From Haliclona indistincta (lineage: Eukaryota > Porifera > Demospongiae > Haplosclerida > Chalinidae), in contig OZ024792.1 in the NCBI GenBank assembly GCA_964017065.1, forward strand, positions 4,521,754 to 4,585,753: DNA of 64,000 nucleotides, in the 5' to 3' direction. Positions within the stretch are counted from its first letter, which is position 1, and every line of letters starts with the position of its first letter. This document shows, piece by piece, positions 18,990 through 29,351 of the stretch. The notes beneath the pieces are model-generated. The model saw only the letters and a list, made by a program, of their open reading frames with translations. It searched no databases and was not told the origin of the DNA. Made by a program: the position numbers and the translations under genes.

Positions 18990-19895
18990 ATTCTGCATGT
19001 CCACAGCAGAAAGACTTGATGGACATGAAACGGTTGAATCATCTCACTCAGATATAGACACAGAATCATTGAAGCACGACATGAAGAGACAGACACCAGA
19101 ATAGTTCTCCATTGTGTTAAAAACCACACAGACAAAAAATAATAGTGGTGCATGTGTATGTCATTGCTTTGCTCTTAGGTCACTTCCATAGAATGACTTG
19201 TACCCAGCTTTTGTTCAAAACAAGGACAGCTAAGAAGAGGCAATATATTCCCATCCATGAAATAGTTAATCATATGGCATACAATTCAGATACAAGAGAG
19301 TCTATTCCAGCATTCCATGCATTGACTGGCTGTGACACTACATCATACATTGCTGGCCATAGTAAGAAGACTTTTCAGACACATCATCGTCTTTTGGAAA
19401 ACTTAGGAAAAGGTGAATTGACAGCTGAGACAATACAGAATACTGAGCAGTTTATCTGCAAACTTTACAAGCTTACCAGTGTGAGAAATACCAATGAAGC
19501 AAGATTGATACTTTTTAACAAGACACGGTCGCCAAAATCGCTACCGCCGACTAGTGATGCTCTTTACTTTCACATTCAACGTGCTCATTATCAAGCAACA
19601 GTATGGAGGCAAGCTCATTTGGCCTATCCCACGATACCAAATCCCGAAAGCATGGGTTGGAAGAAGGAACATTAAAGCCTATGTTGATGTTATTGTCACC
19701 AGTACCAGAATCCTGCAAAGAAGTTATCGCATGCAAGTGCAAAACTGGACAGTACCAGAATCCTGCAAAGAAGTTATCGCATGCAAGTGCAAAACTGGAT
19801 GTAAAACTTTATGTTGCAGGACTGGTGTAAAAAGGCAAACTTGAACTGCACAAGAGACTGCACATGTAACCATGGAAATGAATTGTGTGACAATC
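18990..19895 (+). pseudogene. Degenerate copy of a repetitive metazoan gene family (FHALTGCDTTS)
   Basis: Pieces in several frames read HEETDTRIVLHC, then IPIHEIVNHMAYN, IPAFHALTGCDTTSYIAGHS and finally a cysteine-rich tail CKTGC...CKKANLNCTRDCTCN. I recall this arrangement (an acidic EEADTR motif, LTGCDTTS, a Cys-rich tail) from multi-copy uncharacterised genes of sponges and cnidarians, probably mobile. Here the frame changes near 19110 and 19670, and a 50 bp direct duplication lies at about 19699-19798. It interrupts the peptide array between units 1 and 2. The family's function is unknown to me. Confidence 0.55.
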
Positions 19896-19963
19896 ATTTT
19901 TAGTTGTTATAACCACATTGTTTACAATGAATATCATTAAAAGATAAAAATTTACAATTAACT

Positions 19964-20705
19964 ATTAGGGAGGCACGGTAGTGCCTCCCTATGTAGGGTT
20001 GAACGGAAAAACAAGATGGCGGCTACATACAATGTATTAGCGTTCAAACGCTGATATTTCGCCTGGTGATGAATTTTATACGTCCAAAGACACTTAGATC
20101 TGCTCTCTGGCGTTGCCCCATCTTACAGTAGCAAGGAGATTGCTCGAAATTGTTATTTTAGATAAGTGACGAACCAATTTTAGCTACAAGTTTAAAATTA
20201 TTAATAATAAAGAAAGCCATCGACAACTGGAAAACTAAACCAATGGTGGAAACCATTACAAAGACGGCTTAGTACATGCATGATATTGAACTGCACTTCA
20301 CTGAAAAAGAAAAAAGGACACAAACAAGAAAATTAAAAAGATTTCAAAAGGATGTAGGGTTGTGAAATCTACCACTGGTCCACAATGTAATCTAACAAGG
20401 AACAAGCATGGAATGGTAACACGATTGACTTGCTAACAGACCATAGATCCCTACATCAGTGGCTGTACATAAGATCAATATTTTGTCACAAGCTGAATAT
20501 TGTTGTCAGGTGTCTGTCAACAGCAACTAGCTGAACTAGCTATAGTCAACCTCAGCAGCCACTGATGTAGGGATCTATGGTCTGTTAGCAAGTCAATCGT
20601 GTTACCATTCCATGCTTGTTCCTTGTTAGATTACATTGTGGACCAGTGGTAGATTTCACAACCCTACATCCTTTTGATTTCGATAGAAATCTTTTTAATT
20701 TTCTT
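19964..20705. mobile_element. Foldback element with terminal hairpin, copy 1
   Basis: Begins with a 10 bp stem hairpin (agggaggcac, 4 nt loop, complement) and ends with two inverted arms of roughly 140 bp (about 20331-20466 and 20559-20705) around a loop of about 90 bp. A second copy lies at 55610-57262. Both share the same left end and the same arms. No transposase. On the minus strand the hairpin is followed by CTAAT, which resembles a Helitron 3' end, but this is only suggestive. Confidence 0.65.
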
Positions 20706-20849
20706 AAACAATGTTTCAGCTGCTTTGGCAGACAGCGTATTTGAATTCAGCATGAAAAATTGGTCAGAAATGCTATCTGCCAACTTTTCCCCTCAAATGC
20801 CTCCAATGTTTTTACAATTGTAAAATACAAAAAATTGACCTTTTATGGT

Positions 20850-21877
20850 TGACAGAACGGCTGACGTTGGATCATTTCCCAATTTAACAGTAGTGTTTTT
20901 ATCAAACTGAAAGTTTAAGCTTTATATCATGACGATTTTGTACTATCAAAAGTGCAGTACAAACCAATGTCACTTTGTTCTTACCAGCTCTAGCTACTAT
21001 GGTTGACAGAATGGCTGGATCATTCCCCAATTTACCAACATTGTCTCTTTATCAAACTGAAAGTTTAAGTCATGTGATTCAAAACATTAGAGTGCTGTAC
21101 TCATGTGCATTATTTGCTCAGACCATTTGTTACCAGTACTATGGTAGACAGAATGGCGGCCATGTTAAATTATTTTCTTAAACAACTGGTTGGACCGAAA
21201 AACGAAGAGTATTCTTCTTTATGCACACAGTTCTCTTGCATTTCCTCCTTTTTCAGATTAAGGATAAAGACAAGTATCATTTCAAACCCCACGAGTTGGT
21301 TGTTGGTATTATGAAAATATATGTTAACCTTGGAAAAGAGGCGGAGTTCTGTAAAGCTATACCTCGTGATGGTCGCTCGTTTTCACCAGACCTACTGTCA
21401 AGGGCTTCAAACAAGGTGATAAGTTTAATTGTCTATCATAGTCAACTGGGTCAATCTGATGAGATGTGGGTTGTGCTTCAGGAAGTGAGAGGAAAGGTAG
21501 AGTTATATAGCAGGCAGTTGGAATGAGAGGAACTAGCTATGGAAGATGTGAGTGAATCAATCAACCAAACACGTGTGATGTGTGTCTATCTGTGTAGGCT
21601 CCTGAGGAGTTCAAGGACGAGCTCATGGATACTGTAATGAGTGATCCCGTGATACTGCCCACATCCGGTTATGTGCTGGATCGATCTACTATCATACGCC
21701 ACTTACTGAGGTGAAAAAAATAACATGATGTACTCTACATACACCTCTCTCCCTCCCTCTCTCTCTCTCAGTGATCAAACAGACCCATTCAATCGAGAGC
21801 CGCTCACTGCTGATATGCTAAAACCTCACGATGAACTGAGGGAAAAGATTGAGCAGTGGAAACAGCAACATTCGTAA
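20850..21877 (+). pseudogene. Duplicated 3' end of UBE4B (unit 2)
   Basis: Near-identical copy of UBE4B exons 21-25 with flanks, including the U-box exon (21599-21712) and last exon (about 21772-21877, stop TAA). Differences mark it as dead: the 5' nineteen exons are absent; the small intron between exons 22 and 23 has lost its donor so the segment reads through; and CGA has become TGA (QLE stop at about 21524). Extra fragments of the exon 21 start occur at 20850-20870 and 20990-21020. The last-intron CT tract is short here. Confidence 0.8.
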
Positions 21878-22067
21878 ACAAGCTGTATCAATTATTTTGT
21901 TATTCTTTGATTCTGCTTTAAGCAAAGATTTCTATCTAATGACAACACTATAACTGAACCAAAAATAGAAAATTGTTAGTCTCATGTTAGTCTCATCTGT
22001 TTGACTTGTTGATTATTTGAATTAAGACTGTCCTTTTATCTCTTGTTTATTCAAACACACTAGAAAC

Positions 22068-22075
22068 TATATAAG
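22068..22075 (+). promoter_or_regulatory. TATA box of peptide gene 2
   Basis: TATATAAG, 90 bp upstream of the start codon, in a segment conserved through all five copies. Confidence 0.65.
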
Positions 22076-22157
22076 TAGTGCAGTCTTTACCATCAAAGCA
22101 TCGATCTCATTCTAGCTCACGATATCGTCTTTAACTTTGCCCTACAATTCTCCAACC

Positions 22158-22409
22158 ATGAAGTGTACCCTGGTCTTGGCTGTTGCAGCTGCCCTGCTGT
22201 TGATGACTGTCAATGCTCGCCCAAGCTTTAATGTCACTGAGGAGACGCTAATTCAAAATCAGGCCCTCATTGACTTTGGAAAGTGTGCTCAATGTGTGCT
22301 TGGCTCTTGCAAGGCTTGCAAGGGTCCTTGTGTGGATGACCAGAATATCTGGAAATGTTCAATTTGTGTCGGGCAAAATTGTTTTGATTGCATCAAGGCA
22401 TGCAATTAA
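22158..22409 (+). CDS. Secreted ten-cysteine peptide, array copy 2
   Basis: 83 residues, same signal peptide (MKCTLVLAVAAALLLMTVNA), same NVT sequon and identical cysteine spacing to copy 1 (2-4-2-3-8-2-4-2-3). Changes cluster between the cysteines: KAC for LTC, NCFDC for NCIDC, Asn as last residue. The frame is intact and the TATA box is perfect, so it is likely expressed. Upstream is the UBE4B 3' pseudogene, with 281 bp from its stop codon to this start. Confidence 0.8.
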   Translation: MKCTLVLAVAAALLLMTVNARPSFNVTEETLIQNQALIDFGKCAQCVLGSCKACKGPCVDDQNIWKCSICVGQNCFDCIKACN

Positions 22410-22964
22410 CAGCATCAAGGTGACTTTAATGGTTTTATTACTTTTAAGTGTTTTTTTTTCAGCAGATACCATGTGTGTGTGACAAGAAACCAGCAAGAAC
22501 TACTATAGCTATGCATGCTACAGCTGGTTGAGTGTCTCTATATCAGTGTAAACTATTGTCAACTCTTGTAGATTGTAGATAGAAAATCTTGTTTATGTAT
22601 CAATATTTTTCAAGAAATTTTCTTTCAACAGTGTGTGGGTTTGGAATCGCAATCTTGAACATACATTTACTATCTAGTGTTGTGTATTTTACTGTACAGT
22701 TCAAAAATCTTAGTTTAAGCTGCACGAACAGAAGAGAATTGATTATAGAAAAGTTTTCTCATTGGTTTGGACAGCTATTCACTGTCAGGCTTACTTTCTT
22801 CTTAGCACCAAGCTGGATATAGTAGCACACTAGTATCTAGTGGAGCACTGACCTGGTTCTGGCACCTCTATCACCACTTTCTTTTCAAACTCTGAAGCTA
22901 TTTATTCTGAATACCACAATCCATTACAGGAGGCAATTAAAGTCATTTTTAGAAGGCAAAGTAG

Positions 22965-23415
22965 GATGCGAAAAACCAGTTGAGCAGAGCAGTTAGTTTT
23001 TCATTGACATATTCACAGTCTAGATCAGCTACTGAAACTATCCGAGATATCCAAACACCAAAATAACTGACTCATCTTGGAATCCAATGTTTTTCTTTCA
23101 CACAAATTATTGTCTAATTGTAGTGTAAACAGACACAGGACAACCAAATAAAAAGCTCTTATCCTGCATTCAACACATTGATTGACCCAAAATTTCATGT
23201 TAAAATAGACACCTCAATCAAACAGAAACAGGTGTCTTCTCATTGCGGTTTTATGCTCAACTACTGTAGATCTGTATATCACATCTTACTCAGAATAGTC
23301 TGCTAGAGTTCTACCACGCAAGAAGCACTTGTTTGTTGTATCAGTAACCACAGTATCATGTATTATAACATGAAAACAGAGAGGGTGTGTACCTGATGAT
23401 GATGCCTTACTGTAT
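22965..23415 (-). pseudogene. EXD2-like exonuclease remnants after peptide 2
   Basis: 22970-23065 matches the motif I exon (tcattgacatattcacagtc); 23285-23415 matches the C-terminal exon (tctaccacgcaagaagcac, acctgatgatgatgcc). The junction with UBE4B-derived sequence falls at about 23416. Not translatable. Confidence 0.65.
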
Positions 23416-23460
23416 CACAGCAACATTCTTTTAAACAAACTGTATAAATTATTTTGTTTC
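23416..23460 (+). pseudogene. UBE4B stop-codon remnant (unit 3)
   Basis: Only the last codons and 3' flank of UBE4B remain (acagcaacattctt, aacaaactgta), joined directly to exonuclease-derived sequence. The shortest UBE4B remnant in the array. Confidence 0.6.
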
Positions 23461-23619
23461 TGCTGTAAACAAGATTTCTATCTAATGACAACACTATTAC
23501 CGAACCAAAATACAAAATTGTTAGTCTCATGTTAGTCTCATCTGTTTGACTTGTTGATTATTTTGAACTAAAACCGAAAGTCTCGTGTTATCTCTTGTTT
23601 ATCCAAACACACAAGAAAC

Positions 23620-23627
23620 TATATAAG
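23620..23627 (+). promoter_or_regulatory. TATA box of peptide gene 3
   Basis: TATATAAG, 92 bp upstream of the start codon. Confidence 0.65.
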
Positions 23628-23711
23628 TATAGTGCAGTCTTTACCATCAAGGCATCGATCTCATTCTAGCTCACAATATCGTCTTTGACTTTGCCCTACA
23701 ATTCTCCAACC

Positions 23712-23963
23712 ATGAAGTGTGCCCTGGTCTTGGCTGTTGCAGCTGCCCTGCTGTTGATGACTGTCAATGCTCACCCAAACTTTAATGTCACTGAGGAGAC
23801 GCTCATTCAAAATCAGGTCCTCTTAAACTTTGGAAGGTGTGCTAAATGTGTGCTTGGCTCTTGCCTGACTTGCAAGGGACCTTGTGTGGATGACAAGAGT
23901 ATCTGGAAATGTGCAATTTGTGTCGGAAAAAAATGTCTTGATTGCATCAAGGCATGCAAATAA
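23712..23963 (+). CDS. Secreted ten-cysteine peptide, array copy 3
   Basis: 83 residues; signal peptide MKCALVLAVAAALLLMTVNA, then HPNFNVTEE and the 2-4-2-3-8-2-4-2-3 cysteine pattern. It differs from copy 1 mainly at the predicted cleavage site (HP for RP), before the first cysteine (NFGRC) and in the second half (CVGKKCLDC), making the core more basic. Intact frame and TATA box. Confidence 0.8.
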   Translation: MKCALVLAVAAALLLMTVNAHPNFNVTEETLIQNQVLLNFGRCAKCVLGSCLTCKGPCVDDKSIWKCAICVGKKCLDCIKACK

Positions 23964-24484
23964 CAGCATCAAGGTGACTTTAATGGTTTTATTACTTTTA
24001 AGTGTTTTTTTTCAGCAGATGCCACGTGTGTGTGACAAGAAACCAGCAAGAACTACTATAGCTATGCATGCTACAGCTGGTTGAGTGTCTCTATATCAGT
24101 GTAAACTATTGTCTATTGAAAATTAAATCTTGTTTATATCAAGAAATTTTCTTTCAACAGTGTGTGGGTTTGGAATCACAATCTTGAACATACAGTTACA
24201 ATCTAGTGTTGTGTATTTTACTGTACAGTTCAAAAATCTTAGTTTAAGCTGCACGAACAGAAGAAAATTGATCATAGAAAAGTTTTCTCATTGGTTTGGA
24301 CAGCTATTCACTGTCAGACTTACTTTCTTCTTAGCACCAAGCTGGATATAGTAGCACACTAGTATCTAGTGGAGCACTGACCTGGTTCTGGCACCTCTAT
24401 CACTACTTTCTTCTGATTCTGATTACCACAATCCAACAATCAAAGTCATTAATTTTTTAGAAGGCAAGATGGGATGCTTGCACA

Positions 24485-25130
24485 TTCCATGCTAAGAAAA
24501 GCAGTTGTGCAGAGTAGTTAGTTTATCATTGACGTACTCACAGTCTAGACCAACTACTGAAACTATCCGAGATCTCCAAACAGAAAAATAATTTACACAT
24601 CTTAGAATGCAATGTTTTTCTTTCACACATTAATTGTAGTCTAAAAATAGACACAGGACAACAAGCTATTATCTTGCACATTGACCCAAAATTTCATGTT
24701 ATGATTATAAGATTATAATAGACAGAAAAATAGTCAATCAAACATAAAAAGATGCAGGTGTGTCTTCTCATGTTCAACTGGTCTTAGTCTTTGTAGATCT
24801 GTATATCATGTTTTCATAAGTCAAATATCGGAAAACACATCTTACTCAGAATTGTCTGCTAGAGTTCTGCCACACAAGAAGCACTTATTTGTTGTATCTG
24901 TAACTACAGTATCATATTGTTACACATGGAAACGGAGAGGGTGTTTACCTGATGATGATCCTTTACTGTGTGTGGTCTTCTTTGCTAATTCTGCAGAAGC
25001 AAATTTTTTTGAAATACGTGCTGTCTCCTCCTATAACATGAAGATGTGAGGTGTTATACCAGTAGAATGAGGTGCTTACCATCAAAGCACCTACTAGGCC
25101 TTGGCAGAGCGTGTGCACACAAGCAAGCCT
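24485..25130 (-). pseudogene. EXD2-like exonuclease remnants after peptide 3
   Basis: 24490-24590 matches the motif I exon (tcattgacgtactcacagtc). 24845-25130 matches the C-terminal exon and the end of the preceding exon: its complement reads [12 protein letters not shown], as in the gene at 28.4 kb ([12 protein letters not shown]). The match stops at the CT tract leading to the next UBE4B fragment. Confidence 0.75.
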
Positions 25131-25137
25131 CCTTCCT

Positions 25138-25195
<58 letters not shown>

Positions 25196-25196
<1 letters not shown>

Positions 25197-25304
25197 GATC
25201 AAACAGACCCATTCAATCGAGACCCACTCACTGCTGATATGCTAAAACCTCACGATGAACTGAGGGAAAAGATTGAGCATTGGAAACAGCAACAAACTGT
25301 ATAA
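25196..25304 (+). pseudogene. UBE4B last-exon fragment (unit 4)
   Basis: Preceded by a CT tract and intact acceptor (25139-25195). Reads [20 protein letters not shown] and ends QQQTV instead of QQHS, after loss of a few bases. The rest of UBE4B is missing, so it is only an exon fragment. Confidence 0.8.
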
Positions 25305-25456
25305 ATGATTTTGATTCTGCTGTAAACAAGATTTCTATCTAATGACAACTCTGAATCAAAAATACAAAACTGTTTAGTCTCATCTGTTTGACTTGTTGAT
25401 TATTTTGAATTAAGACTGTCACGTTCATCTCTTGTTTATCCAAACACACAAGAAAC

Positions 25457-25466
25457 TATAATTAAG
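25457..25466 (+). promoter_or_regulatory. Disrupted TATA region of peptide gene 4
   Basis: TATAATTAAG in place of TATATAAG, 94 bp upstream of the start codon; two extra bases interrupt the box. Confidence 0.5.
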
Positions 25467-25550
25467 TATAGTGCAGTTTTTACCATCAAAGCATCGATCT
25501 CATTCTAGCTCACGATATCGTCTTTGACTTTTCCCTACTATTCTCCAACC

Positions 25551-25811
25551 ATGAAGTGTGCCCTGGTCTTGGCTGTTGCAGCTGCCCTGCTGTTGATGAC
25601 TGTCAATGCTCGCCCAAACTTTAATGTCGCTGAGAAGAAGCCCCTGCAAAATCAGACCCTCATTGACATTGGAAAGTGTGCTAACTGTGTGCTTGATAAC
25701 ATTGACTCTTGCCTGTCTTGCAAGGAACCTTGTGTGGAAAAGCCGGGTCTCTTGAAATGCGGAACTTGTATTGCGAGTAACTGTCTTGTATGCATCAGAG
25801 CATGCACATAA
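25551..25811 (+). CDS. Secreted ten-cysteine peptide, array copy 4 (second subfamily)
   Basis: 86 residues with the shared signal peptide. The spacer changes to NVAEKKPLQNQTLID, which loses the NVT sequon and gains NQT. The first half has seven residues (VLDNIDS) between cysteines 2 and 3 where copies 1-3 have four, giving spacing 2-7-2-3-8-2-4-2-3. All ten cysteines remain. The linker between halves is VEKPGLLK. Subfamily with copy 5. Promoter box is altered. Confidence 0.8.
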   Translation: MKCALVLAVAAALLLMTVNARPNFNVAEKKPLQNQTLIDIGKCANCVLDNIDSCLSCKEPCVEKPGLLKCGTCIASNCLVCIRACT

Positions 25812-26249
25812 CACCACCAAGGTGATTCTAATGCTTTTGTCACTTTTGTCATAATTTTTTTTCCTGCAGGTCCCGTGTGTGAGTGTGACAAGAGAACTAT
25901 ACTACAGCTGATGCATGCTACAGCTGATTGAGTGTCTCTATATCAGTTTAAAACTATTGTAGATTGAACAAATTCTTATTTGTACTATAATGCAGAAACT
26001 TTCAAGAATTCTTTTCAACAGTGTGGGTTTGGAATCGCAATCTTGAACACACAGTTACCATTTAGCATTGCGTATTTTACTGTAAGATAAAAATCTTAGT
26101 TTGAGCTGCATGGATAATACTAAACAGTAGAGAATTTATTATGGAGGCTTATTGGTTTTGGTAGCACAGCAGGATCAGGCCTTGAAGGGAGTGGGTACCT
26201 CTTGACACCATTTTAAGCGAAAAAATATTAATTTCAACTTGATGAATTA

Positions 26250-26730
26250 TACATTCTGTGCTAAGATTTGTAAGGAGCAGTTGGGCTTATCACAATCTAC
26301 TGAAACTGGAAATAACTGACACATCTTAGAATGCAAACCTTGGTTCAGTCAAGCCTCTGTTATATGAACCATGACCCCAAATTGTTATAATAAACAGAAA
26401 AATAGACAATCATAAACATAGGTCCAGGTGTGTCTTATCATGTTCAACTGCTCTTAGTCTTTGTAGATCTGTATGTCATGTTTTCATAAGTCAACTATTG
26501 GAGCACACATCTTACTCAGAGTTGTCTTATATTCACACATGAAGACAGTGGCTGTGTACCTGATGACGAACCTTCACTGTGTGTGGTATTCTTGGGTGAT
26601 TCTGCAGCAGCAAACATTCTTGAAATACGTGTTGTCTCCTCCTAATATAAAGATATGAGGTGTTATGCTAGTAGGATGAGGTGCTCACCATTGGAGCACC
26701 AACAAGAGAGTGTGCACACAAGTAAGCCTC
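26250..26730 (-). pseudogene. EXD2-like exonuclease remnants after peptide 4
   Basis: 26270-26325 is a shortened motif I exon match (gcagttgggcttatcacaatc). 26500-26730 matches the C-terminal exon with an internal deletion (tgatgacgaaccttcactgt, attcttgaaatacgtgttgt) up to the CT-rich junction. Confidence 0.65.
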
Positions 26731-26760
26731 CCTTCCTCCCTCCCTCTGTCTCTTTTTAAG

Positions 26761-26866
26761 TGATCAAACAGACCCATTCAATCGAGAGCCGCTCACTGCT
26801 GATATGCTAAAACCTCACGATGAACTGAGGGAAAAGATTGAGCGTTGGAAACAACAACATTCTTAA
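26761..26866 (+). pseudogene. UBE4B last-exon fragment (unit 5)
   Basis: Complete last exon of UBE4B ([16 protein letters not shown] to QQHS and stop), with a poor acceptor (tttttaag) and no upstream exons. Confidence 0.8.
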
Positions 26867-27044
26867 ACAAACTGTATAAATTATTTTGTTATTCATTGAT
26901 TCTACTGTAAGCAAGATTTCTATCTAATGACAACACTATTACTGAACCAAAAATAGAAAACTGTTAGTCTCATCTGTTTGACTTGTTGATTATTTGAATT
27001 AAGACTGTCATGTTATCTCTTGTTTATCCAAACACACTAGAAAG

Positions 27045-27052
27045 TATATAAG
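27045..27052 (+). promoter_or_regulatory. TATA box of peptide gene 5
   Basis: TATATAAG, 96 bp upstream of the start codon (a short insertion lies downstream of it). Confidence 0.65.
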
Positions 27053-27140
27053 TATAGTGCAGTCTTTACCATCAAAGCATCGATCTCATTCTAGCTCACG
27101 ATAATTATCGTCTTTGACTTTGCCCTACAATTCTCCAACC

Positions 27141-27401
27141 ATGAAGTGTGCCCTGGTTCTGGCTGTTGCAGCTGCCCTGCTGTTGATGACTGTCAATGCT
27201 CGCCCAAACTTTAATGTCGTTGAAGAGAAGCCTCTTCAAAATCAGACCCTCATTGACATTGGAAAGTGTGCTAACTGTGTGATTGAAAACCTTGAAGCTT
27301 GCCTGTCTTGCAAGGAACCTTGTGTGGATAACCCAGGTCTCGTGAGATGTGGAGAATGTATTTGGAAAAACTGTGCTGTATGTATCAGTGCATGCACATA
27401 A
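27141..27401 (+). CDS. Secreted ten-cysteine peptide, array copy 5 (second subfamily)
   Basis: 86 residues, closest to copy 4: NVVEEKPLQNQTLID spacer, VIENLEA between cysteines 2 and 3, CISACT end. The second half is more acidic and aromatic (CGECIWKNCAVC). All ten cysteines and the signal peptide are kept. Last member of the array; its right flank leads into the complete exonuclease gene copy A on the other strand. Confidence 0.8.
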   Translation: MKCALVLAVAAALLLMTVNARPNFNVVEEKPLQNQTLIDIGKCANCVIENLEACLSCKEPCVDNPGLVRCGECIWKNCAVCISACT

Positions 27402-27854
27402 CACCACCAAGGTGATTCTAATGCTTTTGTTGCTTTTTAATCATAAATGTTTTCTACAGGTCCTGTGTGTGAGTGTGACAAGAAGCCAGCAATAACTACT
27501 ACAGCTGATGCATGCAATTATACAGCTGATTGAGTGTCTCTATATCAGTGTAAAACTCTTGTAGATTGAACAAAATTTTAATTTCTACTAATTGCAAAAA
27601 CTTCAAGATCAACAGTGTGGGTTTGGAATCGCAATCTTGAACATACAGTTGCTATCTAGCATTGTGTATTTTACTGTAAGATAAAAATCTTAGTTTGAGC
27701 TGCACAAACAGAAGATAATTTACTATGGAGGCTTATTGGTTTGGTAGCACAGTAGGATCAGGCCTTGGCAGAGAGTGGGTACCTCTTGTCACCAGTTTTA
27801 AGCGAGAAAATAATCATTTTATCTAAACATTAGGATACATTCTGTGCTACGGTT

Positions 27855-28060
27855 TGTAAAGAGCAGTTGGGCTTATCACAATCTAGACCAACTACTGAAA
27901 CTGGAAATAACTGACACATCTTGGAATGCAAACCTTGGTTCAGTCAAGCCTCTGTTATATGAACCATATTATAAAGAGGCATATAGTCTAAAGAGACCAG
28001 GACAACTATCCTGCATTCAACACATTGACCCAAATTTCATGTTCTTGTTATAATAGACAG
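27855..28060 (-). pseudogene. EXD2-like motif I exon remnant after peptide 5
   Basis: gagcagttgggcttatcac and caatctagaccaactactga match the motif I exon at about 29000-29030. The frame is lost. This places the same decayed exon to the right of every peptide gene. Confidence 0.6.
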
Positions 28061-28171
28061 AAAAATAGACAATCATAAACATAGGTACAGGTGTGTCTTC
28101 ATATGTTCAACTGCTCTTAGTCTTTGTAGATCTGTATATGTTTTCATAAGTCAACTATTGGAGTACACATC

Positions 28172-29174
28172 TTACTCAGAGTTGTCTGCCAGTGTTCTGC
28201 CACACAAGTAGCACTTGTTTGTTGTATCTTCAATGACAGCACAAGATTCTATATTCACACATGAAAACAGTGGCTGTGTACCTGATGACGAACCTTCACT
28301 GTGTGTGGTATTCTTGGCTGATTCTGCAGCAGCAAACATTCTTGAAATACGTTTTGTCTCCTCCTAATATGAAGATATGAGGTGTTATACCAGTAGAATG
28401 AAGTGCTCACCATCGGAGCACCAACTAGGCCTTGGCAGAGAGTATGCATACAAGCAATCCCTCCATCACTCTCTAGCACACTCCTTGATACATTTCCTCC
28501 CCATCTGTCACAAATAATTCTGATTGTACCAGAAAGTCCTTTCGAAAGCTCTTTAGATACTAGTTTTTCCATAATATTCAACGAAGCAATTGCATCACTG
28601 GCAGCGTAGTGGATCTGTTTTTCTGATAAATCGGCTTCCCAGTTACTCTGACGAGCTGATTTGCTAATTTGATATCCAGTGAGAATCTTAGTCAATCCTC
28701 TTAAATTTCTGCTACCAGTTACATCACAGCGGAAGGCAATGTGTTGCAATTCAATCAGACCCTTAGTCTTCACTTTATATCCTACATTTAGACGAGCAGC
28801 ATCCTCTGCTATACCGACTCCACACTTAAGGACACTGACAGAAAATAAACATCATACAATGTACTGCCAGCAGGATTACACCAACCTTTGATCTGTCAGA
28901 AACAAAGCCAATGATTCTGGGATGTGCTTGATTTTATTCAAACACACTAGCACACATTCCTTATCAGGAAAAGCCAGTTGTAGAAGAGAAGTCGGTTTGT
29001 GACTGACGTACTCACAGTCCATACCAACTACTGAGACCGGTTGAGATCTCTTCTCAGTAAAGAACTGATCACACTCCTTTGCAGATCGTATCACACGACA
29101 TCTGTATCCACTTACAAGATCATTTGAAGACGGAGAAGAATAGGTTAACCAGTTTTTGCTTGAGCCTCTGTCGC
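28172..29174 (-). CDS. EXD2-like 3'-5' exonuclease, copy A
   Basis: DnaQ-fold DEDDy exonuclease of the EXD2 type. Exons 28886-29174, 28411-28834 and 28172-28363. Motif I is VVGMDCEYV (D-x-E) followed by SLLQLAFPDKECVLVCL; motif II region is KCGVGIAEDAARL; motif III is YAASDA. All acidic residues are present, so activity is plausible. The C-terminal exon carries SSSGTQPL and a CYLCGRTL pair of cysteines, ending ADNSE. The first exon begins at a strong acceptor (about 29175) with no start Met and a stop just upstream; an upstream first exon like that of copy B was not found, so the gene may be 5' truncated or use a distant exon. The first in-frame residues are GDRGSSKNW. Confidence 0.75.
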
Positions 29175-29351
29175 CTGTCACGGAAATGAAAAAAGAGACT
29201 CCTCAATGCATAAATATAGACAAGAGTGTATGGTTGCATAAGATGGCAATTCTGGCTCTGGCTTAATGCTTGCTTGTTTTAGTTAACATGTAAGGGTAGG
29301 AAATAGGGAACCACAACGTGCCAGAAAGGTATTTCAACGTAAAGCAAGAGT

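Noticed and set aside
19964..20000. Bacterial-type terminator hairpin
   Set aside because: The stem marks the end of a repeated element in a eukaryotic genome; no T-run follows.
17559..27410. Minus-strand frames opposite each peptide gene
   Set aside because: They recur only because the plus-strand coding sequence is conserved; no signal peptide or splice sites of their own.
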